In this document: positions 44,210 through 52,074 of the stretch, one piece after another
Layout: each line of letters begins with the position of its first letter
How positions within the stretch are numbered: the first letter of the stretch is position 1
DNA from: Rhizobium sp. CF080
GTDB lineage: Bacteria > Pseudomonadota > Alphaproteobacteria > Rhizobiales > Rhizobiaceae
Length of the DNA: 64,000 nucleotides
Assembly: GCF_000282095.2 (NCBI RefSeq)
Contig: NZ_AKKC02000002.1
Location: 930,001 to 994,000, forward strand
Reading direction: 5' to 3'
Translations under genes and position numbers: made by a program
The notes under the pieces: model-generated
What the model saw: the letters and a program-made list of their open reading frames with translations, nothing else
What the model was told of the DNA's origin: nothing
The model's database searches: none

Positions 44210-45158
44210 TCCACGCCAGAAGGCCGAAAAGGCCGATCAGCAGAGCGTCGGCGACGCGGGCAAGCTTCAGTGCGCGGCGGATGTCGTCGTAGTTGAGTTC
44301 GGAACGGCCGCCCTCGCCCATGAACCGCGCCTCGATCATCTGTCCGCCGTAGCTGCGCGGTCCGGCGAGTGCGATGCCGAGCGCCCCGGCCATCGCCGCT
44401 TCCGGCCAACCGGCATTCGGCGAACGGTGATGGCGGGCATCCCGCCTGACGGCGCGGATCGCGTTGCCTGGCGAGGCGCGATCGATGAAACCTGCTGCGA
44501 CCACGAAAAGAAGGGCGCTGAGGCGCGAGGCGGGCAGGTTGATAAGATCGTCGAAACGGGCGGCGGCCCAGCCGAACGCTTCGTGGTGCGGCGATTTGTG
44601 GCCGATCATACTGTCGGCGGTATTGGCCGCCTTGTAGCCGACGCCACCGGCAAGCCCGAAGATCCCCATCCAGAAGGCCGGCGCCACGACGCCGTCCGAA
44701 AAATTCTCGGCCAGGCTCTCGATCGCCGCGCGGCAGACGGCGGCTTCATCGAGCTTTTCGGGGTCGCGCCCGACGATTTTCGACACGGCCTTCCGCCCGG
44801 CTTCCAAACCTCCATCCCGCAGCGCCGTCGCGACGGCTTCCACATGAGTTTCCAGGCTTTTCTGAGCGGGGAGGCTGGCGGCGATCAGAACCAGCAGGAA
44901 CGGTCCGAGGGGGATCAGCTTCAGGTCGTATTCGATCACCAGTCCGAGCAGGATGGTGATGCCGAGAAGCGCCAGAAGCGCCAGGACACCTTTTCGCTTC
45001 CGTGTGGAGAAATCGTCGCTTTCCCGGTTCAAATCGCGGTCGAGCCGGGATATCAGCGCGCCGATCCAGGTGACCGGATGGCCGATGCGCCGGAACAGCC
45101 AGTCCGGATAACCGAAGATGCGCTCAATAATCAGGGCGAGGAATGCGAGAAGGAACAT
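44193..45158 (-). CDS. cobD: Adenosylcobinamide-phosphate synthase (CobD/CbiB)
   Basis: This inner-membrane enzyme attaches the aminopropanol or aminopropanol phosphate arm to cobyric acid. The 321-residue protein has several membrane segments and the conserved [40 protein letters not shown] and [20 protein letters not shown]. The ATG at 45158 overlaps the cobC ATG on the other strand: the two start codons form the four bases CATG. The longer frame to 45278 runs antisense to cobC and adds residues unlike the family. Confidence 0.94.
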   Translation of the reverse strand: MFLLAFLALIIERIFGYPDWLFRRIGHPVTWIGALISRLDRDLNRESDDFSTRKRKGVLALLALLGITILLGLVIEYDLKLIPLGPFLLVLIAASLPAQKSLETHVEAVATALRDGGLEAGRKAVSKIVGRDPEKLDEAAVCRAAIESLAENFSDGVVAPAFWMGIFGLAGGVGYKAANTADSMIGHKSPHHEAFGWAAARFDDLINLPASRLSALLFVVAAGFIDRASPGNAIRAVRRDARHHRSPNAGWPEAAMAGALGIALAGPRSYGGQMIEARFMGEGGRSELNYDDIRRALKLARVADALLIGLFGLLAWIIWQV

Positions 45159-46197
45159 GAAGGTGGCAGGCCCTGAAATTGGCGATGAGATTGGCGATCC
45201 GATACAGCACGGCGGCAATCTTTCCCGCGCCCGGGCGCTGTTTCGCCACGCGCCGGAACCGTGGGTCGATCTCTCCACCGGTATCAGCCCGCATTCCTAT
45301 CCGCATTCGCCCCTGCCCGACAATGTTTTCACGCGACTGCCTGACGTCGCATCGGCGGAAAGGCTGAAGATTCTTGCCGCTGCCTCCTACGGCGTGCCCT
45401 CGGCAGCACATGTCGCGGCGGGGCCGGGAACTCAGATCCTGTTGCCGATTGTCGCCGATCTGATCGCGCGGAAAGGCCAGGCTGCGGTTCTCTCCCCCAC
45501 CTACGCGGAACATGCCCGAGTGGCACGGCTGGCTGGTTTCGAGGTCATGGAAACCGCCGATCTGGATCCGCTGGCGGAAGCGGACCTCGCCGTCATCGTC
45601 AATCCCAACAACCCGACCGGCCGTATCGTCCCGCATGCCGACCTTTTGGCGCTTGCCGCAATCATGCGCGCAAAAGGCGGGCTCCTGGTCGTGGATGAGG
45701 CCTTCATGGATGTGTCGGAAGCATCAAGCGTCATTGACGCGGTGGATGCCGGCGGGCTGGTGGTGCTGCGGTCCTTCGGCAAGTTCTACGGCATGGCCGG
45801 CTTGCGGCTCGGCTTCGTGATGTCGCACCCGGAAACGATCGCGCGTATCGAGAACCGGCTCGGCCCCTGGGCGGTGTCCGGTCCGGCATTGCAGGTGGCG
45901 AACGAAGCACTCGGCGATGTCAGATGGCAGCAGGCGATGCGGCTGAGGCTGAAAGCGGATGCGGCGCGGCTGGATGCTCTGCTCCGTGCCGCCGGAATAC
46001 CCGTTATGGGCGGAACGTCGCTGTTCCGCTTCATCCGCGATCCGCGCGCGCAGGCGATTTTCCGGCACCTCGGAGAACACGGCATTCTGGTGCGCCGGTT
46101 CGAGGAACGGCCCGATGATCTCAGGATCGGTCTTCCCGGCGACAGCGACTGGCCGCGGCTCGAAGGAGCCATGAAAACTATTGAGCCGGCAAATTGA
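45157..46197 (+). CDS. cobC: Threonine-phosphate decarboxylase-like aminotransferase (CobC)
   Basis: A 346-residue class I/II PLP protein of the CobC/CobD(Salmonella) group, which supplies the aminopropanol phosphate arm from threonine phosphate. The N-terminus has PIQHGGNLSRARALF, the middle VNPNNPTGRIV, and the PLP lysine lies in SFGKFYGMAGLRLGF. I chose the ATG at 45157, which overlaps the cobD start codon; an ATG at 45118 would add 13 residues antisense to cobD. The end overlaps the P1 peptidase gene by 20 nt. Confidence 0.93.
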   Translation: MKVAGPEIGDEIGDPIQHGGNLSRARALFRHAPEPWVDLSTGISPHSYPHSPLPDNVFTRLPDVASAERLKILAAASYGVPSAAHVAAGPGTQILLPIVADLIARKGQAAVLSPTYAEHARVARLAGFEVMETADLDPLAEADLAVIVNPNNPTGRIVPHADLLALAAIMRAKGGLLVVDEAFMDVSEASSVIDAVDAGGLVVLRSFGKFYGMAGLRLGFVMSHPETIARIENRLGPWAVSGPALQVANEALGDVRWQQAMRLRLKADAARLDALLRAAGIPVMGGTSLFRFIRDPRAQAIFRHLGEHGILVRRFEERPDDLRIGLPGDSDWPRLEGAMKTIEPAN

Positions 46198-47176
46198 ATT
46201 TGTCGCGCCAGGCGGGCTGGGCGTTTGCAACGGGCAAAGCCGTCGCCTCGTAGACGCCACGGGCCACGGCACGGGCAGTTACCAGCGTCGCCAGATGGCA
46301 GATTTCCATGAAATCCGACGGGTCGTTTAAAGGTTTCGCACCGGTCGCCGCTGAAAAGATCGTGTCGCCGTCGAACGGCAGGTGCGCCGGCAGGATCGCC
46401 CGGGCGAGGCCGTCATGGGCAAGGATGGAAAGCCGGTGTGCCTGCGCCTTGGTGAGCACGGCATCGGTGACGATGACGCCTATCGTCGTTGAGGTCACGT
46501 TGCGGCCCTTGAGGCGCATACGATTGTCGAAGGTCTGAGGTAGTCCAAACCCGCCGAACTCCTTCTCTTCTTCAAAGGGAGCCGCCCAGAAGTGCGGACC
46601 TTCGCCGATTGTCGCCGAGCCCAGTGCGTTGGCGGCCACAAGCGCCGCAACCGTATGGCCTGTCGAAGTCCAGGCGCTTGCCGAGCCGATGCCGCCCTTG
46701 AACGTCGCCGTCGTGGCACCCGTTCCGGCACCGATGGTTCCGAGTGCGAACGGACCCCTGGCGGCGGTCCTGAAGGCCTCGTACCCCATCTCGCGATAGG
46801 GCGAATACAGGCCCCAGTCCTTGTCGCCGCCGTTCAGCAGGTCCATCAGGATCGCCTGCGGCACGATCGGCACGCGGACGCTGCCGACCTGGAAACCGCG
46901 GCCGATCTCGCGCAGGCCCGATTGCACGCCGCCGGCCGCATCGAGGCCAAAGGCGGAGCCGCCGGACAGAACGAAGGCATCGACCGTCTGTACAGTCATA
47001 GAAGGATCGAGGAGCGCGGTATCGCGCCCGCCCGGCGCACCACCGAGCACCGAGCCGGAGGCGATTGCCGGTTCGTCGAAGATAATAGCCGTGACGCCCG
47101 AACCCAGGGCAAGATCGGTGGCATGGCCGACGGCCACGCCTCCGATATCGGTCAACAGATTGAGCGTATCGGCCAT
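46178..47176 (-). CDS. P1 family (S58/DmpA-like) peptidase
   Basis: A 332-residue member of the DmpA/P1 family, whose proenzyme cleaves itself before a serine or threonine that becomes the N-terminal nucleophile. The likely cleavage site lies at NVTSTTIGVIVTDAVL, with Thr230 or Thr231 as nucleophile. Other family blocks are FVLSGGSAFGLDAAGGV and TIGAGTGATTATFKGGIGSA. Known members release amino-terminal residues from short peptides or beta-peptides. There is no signal peptide. It lies 3 nt after the aldehyde dehydrogenase gene on the same strand and may belong with it. Confidence 0.88.
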   Translation of the reverse strand: MADTLNLLTDIGGVAVGHATDLALGSGVTAIIFDEPAIASGSVLGGAPGGRDTALLDPSMTVQTVDAFVLSGGSAFGLDAAGGVQSGLREIGRGFQVGSVRVPIVPQAILMDLLNGGDKDWGLYSPYREMGYEAFRTAARGPFALGTIGAGTGATTATFKGGIGSASAWTSTGHTVAALVAANALGSATIGEGPHFWAAPFEEEKEFGGFGLPQTFDNRMRLKGRNVTSTTIGVIVTDAVLTKAQAHRLSILAHDGLARAILPAHLPFDGDTIFSAATGAKPLNDPSDFMEICHLATLVTARAVARGVYEATALPVANAQPAWRDKFNLPAQ

Positions 47177-47179
47177 CGG

Positions 47180-48721
47180 TTATTCGATGTCGAACTTGAC
47201 GCCCTGCGCGAGCGGCAGGGTGCGGCCGTAGTTCAGCGTGTTGGTGGCGCGGCGCATATAGACGCGCCATGCGTCGGAGCCGGATTCGCGGCCGCCGCCG
47301 GTTTCCTTCTCGCCACCGAATGCGCCGCCGATTTCGGCGCCCGAGGGGCCGATATTGACGTTGGCGATGCCGCAATCCGAACCGCGGGCGGAGACGAAAG
47401 TTTCGGCCTCGCGCATGTCATTGGTGAAGATCGAGGAGGAAAGGCCCTGCGGCACGTCGTTGTGCAGGACGAGGGCCTCGTCGAGGCTCGAATATTTCAT
47501 CACATAGAGGATCGGCGCAAAGGTCTCATCCTTGACCGGACCGGTCTGGGCCGGCATCTCGACGATGGCGGGGCGGACGTAATAGGCCTCGGCCGCCTCG
47601 TTCTGGTGAACGCGTTCGCCGCCGGTCACCTTGCCGCCTTCGGCTTTGGCGGCTTCCAGGGCCTTCTGCATCTTGTCGTAAGCCGCCTTGTCGATCAGCG
47701 GGCCGACTAGGTTGCCGGTTTCGAGCGGGCTGCCGATCGTCACGGACTGGTAGGCCTTGGCGAGGCGCGGCACCAGTGTTTCATAGACGCTGTCATGCAC
47801 GAACAGGCGACGCAGCGAGGTGCAGCGCTGGCCGGCCGTGCCCATGGCGGCGAAGGCGACACCGCGCAACGTCAGGTCGAGATCGGCCGTCGGCGCGACG
47901 ATCGCGGCGTTGTTGCCGCCGAGTTCTAGTAGCGAGCGGGCAAAGCGCGACGCAAGCCGCGGCCCGACGGCCCGGCCCATGGCCGTCGAGCCGGTTGCGG
48001 AGACGAGCGGGATCTTGTCGTGATCGACCAGGACTTCGCCGATGTCGCGGCCGCCGATCAGCAGGGTCGAGAGGTTCTTCGGGGCCTTCCCGCCATCGGC
48101 GACGAAACGGGCGAGCGCCTTTTCGAAGATCGCCTGGGTGGCGAGCGCGGTCAGCGGCGTCTTTTCCGACGGCTTCCAGACGGTGGAATTGCCGCAGACG
48201 ATGGCGAGCGCCGCATTCCAGGACCAGACGGCGACCGGGAAGTTGAAGGCGGAAATGATGCCGATCGCGCCGAGCGGGTGCCAGGTCTCCATCATCCGGT
48301 GTTCGGAGCGTTCGGTGGCAATCGTCAGGCCGTAGAGCTGGCGGGAAAGGCCGACCGCGAAATCGCAGATGTCGATCATTTCCTGCACTTCGCCGAGGCC
48401 TTCGGAGGTGACCTTGCCGACTTCGATGGAGACAAGCCGGCCGAGGGCCGTCTTGGCAGCGCGCAGTTCCTCGCCGAGCAGGCGGATCAGTTCACCGCGC
48501 TTCGGGGCCGGTACCAGACGCCATTCGAGGAAGGCCGCGTGGGCGGCGTCGATCGCCTTTGCGGCGCCTGCGGCGGTTTCTTCCGGCAGCTTGCCGATTT
48601 CCAGGCCGGTGATCGGCGAACGGACGGCGAGCGTGCCGCCGGTATAGCTTTCGGCTTTGACGCCGAGATCGCTCAGAATGGTTTTCACCTCAGCGGCGAG
48701 GTCGAGTGTGGCGAGCGTCAT
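47180..48721 (-). CDS. amaB: L-piperidine-6-carboxylate / alpha-aminoadipic semialdehyde dehydrogenase (ALDH7 family)
   Basis: A 513-residue aldehyde dehydrogenase of the antiquitin type, which oxidises aminoadipate semialdehyde in lysine breakdown. Family-specific blocks are FNFPVAVWSWNAALAIVCGN, LLELGGNNAAIVAPTADLDL and the catalytic cysteine in GTAGQRCTSLRRLFVHD. Near the C-terminus EIGGAFGGEKETGGGRESGS is typical of ALDH7. The gene is in the same orientation as, and 57 nt after, an FAD-dependent oxidase, as expected for pipecolate oxidation. The symbol follows the Pseudomonas naming. Confidence 0.87.
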   Translation of the reverse strand: MTLATLDLAAEVKTILSDLGVKAESYTGGTLAVRSPITGLEIGKLPEETAAGAAKAIDAAHAAFLEWRLVPAPKRGELIRLLGEELRAAKTALGRLVSIEVGKVTSEGLGEVQEMIDICDFAVGLSRQLYGLTIATERSEHRMMETWHPLGAIGIISAFNFPVAVWSWNAALAIVCGNSTVWKPSEKTPLTALATQAIFEKALARFVADGGKAPKNLSTLLIGGRDIGEVLVDHDKIPLVSATGSTAMGRAVGPRLASRFARSLLELGGNNAAIVAPTADLDLTLRGVAFAAMGTAGQRCTSLRRLFVHDSVYETLVPRLAKAYQSVTIGSPLETGNLVGPLIDKAAYDKMQKALEAAKAEGGKVTGGERVHQNEAAEAYYVRPAIVEMPAQTGPVKDETFAPILYVMKYSSLDEALVLHNDVPQGLSSSIFTNDMREAETFVSARGSDCGIANVNIGPSGAEIGGAFGGEKETGGGRESGSDAWRVYMRRATNTLNYGRTLPLAQGVKFDIE

Positions 48722-48778
48722 ATCAGTCTCCGGGTGTCGAATTGTGCGTCAATCTACAAATCGGCGGCGGTTTTACAA

Positions 48779-50062
48779 TCAGAACCGTTCGCCAGCGAAA
48801 TGGGCGATCTGCGCGCCCGCTTCATAATAAGCTTCCTTGATAGTGCGGAAGCCGGGTTCCTGAACCTCGGTCAGCGGCAGCGGCAGGTCGGTTTCCGAAA
48901 CCTCGCCGAGGATATGGCGTGCCAGCAGTTTGCCGAATGTCGTGCCCGGCGCGATGCCGCGGCCATTGTAACCGGAAAAACCGAGGACGTTGGGGCCGAA
49001 TTTGTGGAAACGCGGCAGGGCATTGTCGGTCATGCCGATCTGGCCATACCATTCGGCCTCGAATTCCACATCTCCGAGCTGGGGGAAAAGCCGCTTCAGC
49101 GAGCGCCGTGCCCAGCTCTTGTGGATCCCCGTTCCGGTGCCGCGCAGTGCGCCGACCGAACCGAAGACAAGCCGGCCGGCCTGGTCCATGCGGAAGGAGG
49201 AGAGGATGTCCTTGGTGTCCCAGCAGCCTTCCAGTCCGGGCAGGATCGAGCGGCGCAGGTTATCGCTGAGCGGCGCGGTGGCGAGGTTGAAATAGGGCAG
49301 ATAGACCTGTTCGCGGCGTACCTGTTCCCAGGGGCCGGTGCTGTAGGCGTCGGTCGCGACGATCACCCAGTCGGCGACGACCTGGCCGAACGCGGTCTTG
49401 ACGAATTTTCGGCCGTCTACCTCACCGGTGGCCATCACCGCGCTGCCGGTATGGAGCCTGGCGCCGGCCTTCACCGCCGCATGGGCGAGGCCGCGGGCAT
49501 AGGCGAGCGGCTGCAGCGTTCCGGCGCGCATGTCGAGCAGCGATCCGGCATAGGCAGTCGAGCCGACGCGCCGCTCGGTTTCGGCTGCATCGAGCAAGGT
49601 CACCGGGGCGCCGCGCACCTGCCATTGCCTGGCGCGTTCCTCCAGCTCCTTCAGCCCTTCGGGACCAACCGCGCAATGCAGCGTGCCGTTCTTTTCAAGC
49701 TCGCAGGCGATGGCGTGTTTCTCGATCAGTTCGCGCACGAGGGCAGGGCCATTGCCGAGCAGACCGAGCAGGCGTTCGCCGTAGATGGGACCGAGCTCCT
49801 TCGGGAAATCGTCCGGCATCACCCACATGCCGGCATTGATGAGGCCGACATTGCGGCCGGCGCCACCGAAGCCGATCTCCGCTGCCTCGAGCAGCACGAC
49901 ATCGGTTCCTGCCTCTGCGAGATGCAGGGCTGCCGAAAGGCCCGTGTAACCGCCGCCGACAATCACCACATCGGCAGATACCGCTTCCTCCAGCCGGGTG
50001 GTGAGCGGCGGGGCGGGAGCGGTCTTTTCCCAGAGGCCGTGAGAGCGGGGATCGTTCAGCAT
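48779..50062 (-). CDS. FAD-dependent oxidoreductase, probable L-pipecolate oxidase
   Basis: A 427-residue DAO-family flavoprotein. The FAD-binding loop is DVVIVGGGYTGLSAALHLAE at about residues 31-50, and the second FAD block WVIVATDAYSTGPWEQ and late GFSGYNGRGIAPGTTFGKLL fit the family of D-amino acid and pipecolate oxidases. Next to the ALDH7 gene it most likely makes piperideine-6-carboxylate from L-pipecolate (AmaA role), but gamma-glutamylputrescine or other amine oxidases have the same fold. It is divergent from a LysR gene with 98 nt between starts. Confidence 0.78.
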   Translation of the reverse strand: MLNDPRSHGLWEKTAPAPPLTTRLEEAVSADVVIVGGGYTGLSAALHLAEAGTDVVLLEAAEIGFGGAGRNVGLINAGMWVMPDDFPKELGPIYGERLLGLLGNGPALVRELIEKHAIACELEKNGTLHCAVGPEGLKELEERARQWQVRGAPVTLLDAAETERRVGSTAYAGSLLDMRAGTLQPLAYARGLAHAAVKAGARLHTGSAVMATGEVDGRKFVKTAFGQVVADWVIVATDAYSTGPWEQVRREQVYLPYFNLATAPLSDNLRRSILPGLEGCWDTKDILSSFRMDQAGRLVFGSVGALRGTGTGIHKSWARRSLKRLFPQLGDVEFEAEWYGQIGMTDNALPRFHKFGPNVLGFSGYNGRGIAPGTTFGKLLARHILGEVSETDLPLPLTEVQEPGFRTIKEAYYEAGAQIAHFAGERF

Positions 50063-50160
50063 GATGATTGTCCGGGAGGGTTGATCGCCAACTCTTTACA
50101 GGGAGCCTTTATCGATGAATATCGACATGTTCTCAACAGATCATTCTCTGGAGGAATGAC
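50063..50160. promoter_or_regulatory. Divergent promoter region of the oxidase operon and LysR gene
   Basis: The 98-nt region contains an inverted repeat TCGAT-gaat-ATCGA (50112-50125), a plausible LysR binding core, roughly in the middle between the two starts. TCTGGAGGA directly before 50161 is the LysR ribosome-binding site. Autoregulation with activation of the oxidase operon is the usual arrangement for such pairs. Confidence 0.45.
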
Positions 50161-51099
50161 ATGCTGCCGCCCCGGCGCTTTCTCCCGTCATTCTCGCTGC
50201 TCTCCGCCTTCGAGGCTGCTGCCCGCACCGGCAGCGTCACGGCTGCGGCAAACGAGCTCGGCCTCACCCAGAGCGCTGTCAGCCGGCAGATCTCGGCGCT
50301 GGAGAAACAGCTCGGCGTGGCGCTGTTCCTGCGCGAACGCCAGACGATCCGGCTGACGCTTGCCGGCGACGGTTATGCCCGCGAGGTGCGCGAAGCGCTC
50401 AGGCGCATTTCGCATGCATCGCTCAATCTCAGGGCCAATCCTTCCGGCGGCACGTTGAATCTCGCCATCCTGCCGTTTTTCGGCACGCGCTGGCTGACGC
50501 CGCGGATCGGACGCTTTCTCGATGCCTATCCGGGCATGGTCGTGAACCTGATCACGCGGCTCGAACCGTTTGATTTCCGATTCGATACGCTGGATGCCGC
50601 CATTCATTTCGGTGCTGCCCGCTGGCCGGGCGCGGCACTCACCTTCCTCATGGACGAGGAGGTCGTGCCGGCCTGCAGTCCGGCATTCAAACTGCGGCAT
50701 GATCTTCAGACACCGGCTGATGTGCTTCGGGCGCCGCTCCTGCATCTCAATACGCGGCCTGATGCCTGGGAATTGTGGTTCTCGAAGAATCGGATCGTAT
50801 TCGATGCATTGCATGGCATGCTCTTCGATCAGTTCATCACCATGGTGGAGGCTGCGACCGCCGGGCTCGGTGCCGCGCTGCTGCCGCGGTTCCTGATCGG
50901 CCGGGAGCTGGAGCAGGGCCTGCTGGTGCCTGCGGTGGAGGCCGAGAGGATGCAGACCGGGCAGTATCATCTCGCCTATCCGCCCGACCGGGCCACCTAC
51001 CCGCCGCTTGCCGCCTTCCGGGACTGGATCATCCGGGAAATCCACGGGCAAGAGATTCGCCAGGATACGCTTGCGAACGGCGGCCGCATCGGCCAATAG
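50161..51099 (+). CDS. LysR family transcriptional regulator (GcvA-like branch)
   Basis: A 312-residue LysR-type regulator. The N-terminal helix-turn-helix is LLSAFEAAARTGSVTAAANE followed by LGLTQSAVSRQISALEKQLG. The co-inducer domain (about residues 95-300) resembles the GcvA group (LNLAILPFFGTRWLTPRIGR). It faces the oxidase-ALDH7 operon and most likely controls it in response to a lysine-derived compound. GGAGGA lies 5-6 nt before the ATG. Confidence 0.9.
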   Translation: MLPPRRFLPSFSLLSAFEAAARTGSVTAAANELGLTQSAVSRQISALEKQLGVALFLRERQTIRLTLAGDGYAREVREALRRISHASLNLRANPSGGTLNLAILPFFGTRWLTPRIGRFLDAYPGMVVNLITRLEPFDFRFDTLDAAIHFGAARWPGAALTFLMDEEVVPACSPAFKLRHDLQTPADVLRAPLLHLNTRPDAWELWFSKNRIVFDALHGMLFDQFITMVEAATAGLGAALLPRFLIGRELEQGLLVPAVEAERMQTGQYHLAYPPDRATYPPLAAFRDWIIREIHGQEIRQDTLANGGRIGQ

Positions 51100-51152
51100 T
51101 CGGGCATGTCCATCATGATCGCGAAATCGATCCGACCGACGGGAAGACGTCC

Positions 51153-51389
51153 ATGAAACCTATTTTCGTCCAGCTCCGCTGCAAGCCCGGCAAGACCTAC
51201 GAGGTTGCCGACGCCATCTACAAGACCGAGCTCGCGTCCGAACTCTATTCGACCAGCGGCGATTGGGATCTGTTGTTGAAGGTCTATATCAAGGACAATG
51301 ACGAGATCGGCCGCTTCGTGAACGAGAAGATCGCTTCCATTCCTGGCATCGAGCGCTCGTTGACGACGATGACTTTTACCGCGTTCTGA
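51153..51389 (+). CDS. Stand-alone Lrp/AsnC ligand-binding (RAM) domain protein
   Basis: A 78-residue protein made only of the ligand-binding alpha-beta sandwich of Lrp/AsnC regulators, without a DNA-binding part: KPIFVQLRCKPGKTYEVADA, then YSTSGDWDLLLKVYIKDN and SIPGIERSLTTMTFTAF. Such proteins form dimers or larger rings and bind amino acids, and may modulate full-length Lrp proteins. It lies 53 nt after the LysR gene on the same strand and is followed by a terminator. Confidence 0.88.
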   Translation: MKPIFVQLRCKPGKTYEVADAIYKTELASELYSTSGDWDLLLKVYIKDNDEIGRFVNEKIASIPGIERSLTTMTFTAF

Positions 51390-51400
51390 GCGCAATAAAA

Positions 51401-51423
51401 AAGCCGCCACAGGGGCGGCTTTT
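51401..51423. terminator. Bidirectional rho-independent terminator
   Basis: AAAGCCGCC-acagg-GGCGGCTTT forms a 9-bp stem. On the plus strand it ends the RAM-domain gene. On the minus strand the six bases after the stem are T residues (51397-51402 region read in reverse), so it also ends the small gene at 51445-51642. Confidence 0.88.
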
Positions 51424-51444
51424 GGAATTCGAATTAAAAAAATA

Positions 51445-51642
51445 TCAGACATGCGCCGCGGAGGCGCTGTTGCGCGAGCGAACCAGCTCGCGGATCGCAA
51501 GACGCACTTCGTCGGCAGAGCCGAAACGCTGTTCGTCCAGATCGATGACATGGAATTTCACGGCGATGAACTTCAGCCGATCCGCGTCAGGAATGACAAT
51601 ACCGACGGGCTCGCCGCCGAATTCGATTACTTGCTTCTGCAT
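51445..51642 (-). CDS. Small conserved-looking protein of unknown function, 65 residues
   Basis: The protein begins MQKQVIEFGGEPVGIVIPDA and continues with a regular alternation of hydrophobic and charged residues (RLKFIAVKFHVIDLDEQRF), ending in a helix (ADEVRLAIRELVRSRN). This looks like a folded two-layer protein and is similar to short hypothetical proteins I associate with Rhizobiaceae. GGGAG lies 6 nt before the ATG. It ends at the bidirectional terminator. Function unknown. Confidence 0.7.
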   Translation of the reverse strand: MQKQVIEFGGEPVGIVIPDADRLKFIAVKFHVIDLDEQRFGSADEVRLAIRELVRSRNSASAAHV

Positions 51643-52074
51643 GGCAGACTCCCGCTATGGCTGTTTGCGACACAGCTCTGGCGAATGAAATTTTCAGGAA
51701 CGATTGAACTGAAGCGTTACATTCGACAGCACGGAAGGGAGCGGCGATCCGTGCCATTCATTTTGAACGCGATCTTGCCAAAGGCGGCGACGCGGACGAA
51801 TTTAAACATGTCACTCTCCCTTCATGGCGTTGCGCGAAAGCCGGCCAGACTCAGGCCGGCCGAATGAAGATCATCTGTAAGCGAATCCCACAGAATGATC
51901 AACGAAAATCAATCTATCTAGAATTTTTTTCCGACTGATGACAGGAAGAAGGCCGAATTGTGAAATTTCATTCGCGATTCTTGGTCATCGCCTGTCAGCC
52001 CTGAGATAGGTGGCTTTTCCAACCAAGCAAGGATGGAGGCGGCAAAATTTCCGGCAAAGGCCGGATCGGCGAGC
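51643..52074. other. Intergenic stretch, mostly without genes
   Basis: This 432-nt region holds one possible 30-codon minus-strand frame (listed separately). The part 51868-52030 is AT-richer and could hold the promoter of the two small minus-strand genes. No repeat or RNA gene was recognised. Confidence 0.4.
51717..51809 (-). CDS. Possible 30-residue peptide
   Basis: A short frame (MFKFVRVAAFGKIAFKMNGT, then DRRSLPCCRM) has a strong ribosome-binding site: AAGGGAGAGTGAC directly before the ATG. The peptide is basic and ends with two cysteines. It lies 74 nt upstream of the 65-residue gene on the same strand and could be a small protein or leader peptide. Only the start signal supports it. 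Confidence 0.3.
   Translation of the reverse strand: MFKFVRVAAFGKIAFKMNGTDRRSLPCCRM

Noticed and set aside
48020-50356. A 778-codon open plus-strand frame across the ALDH7 and oxidase genes
   Set aside because: It is antisense to two well-supported genes and its sequence has the R/G/D-rich composition of a high-GC shadow frame.
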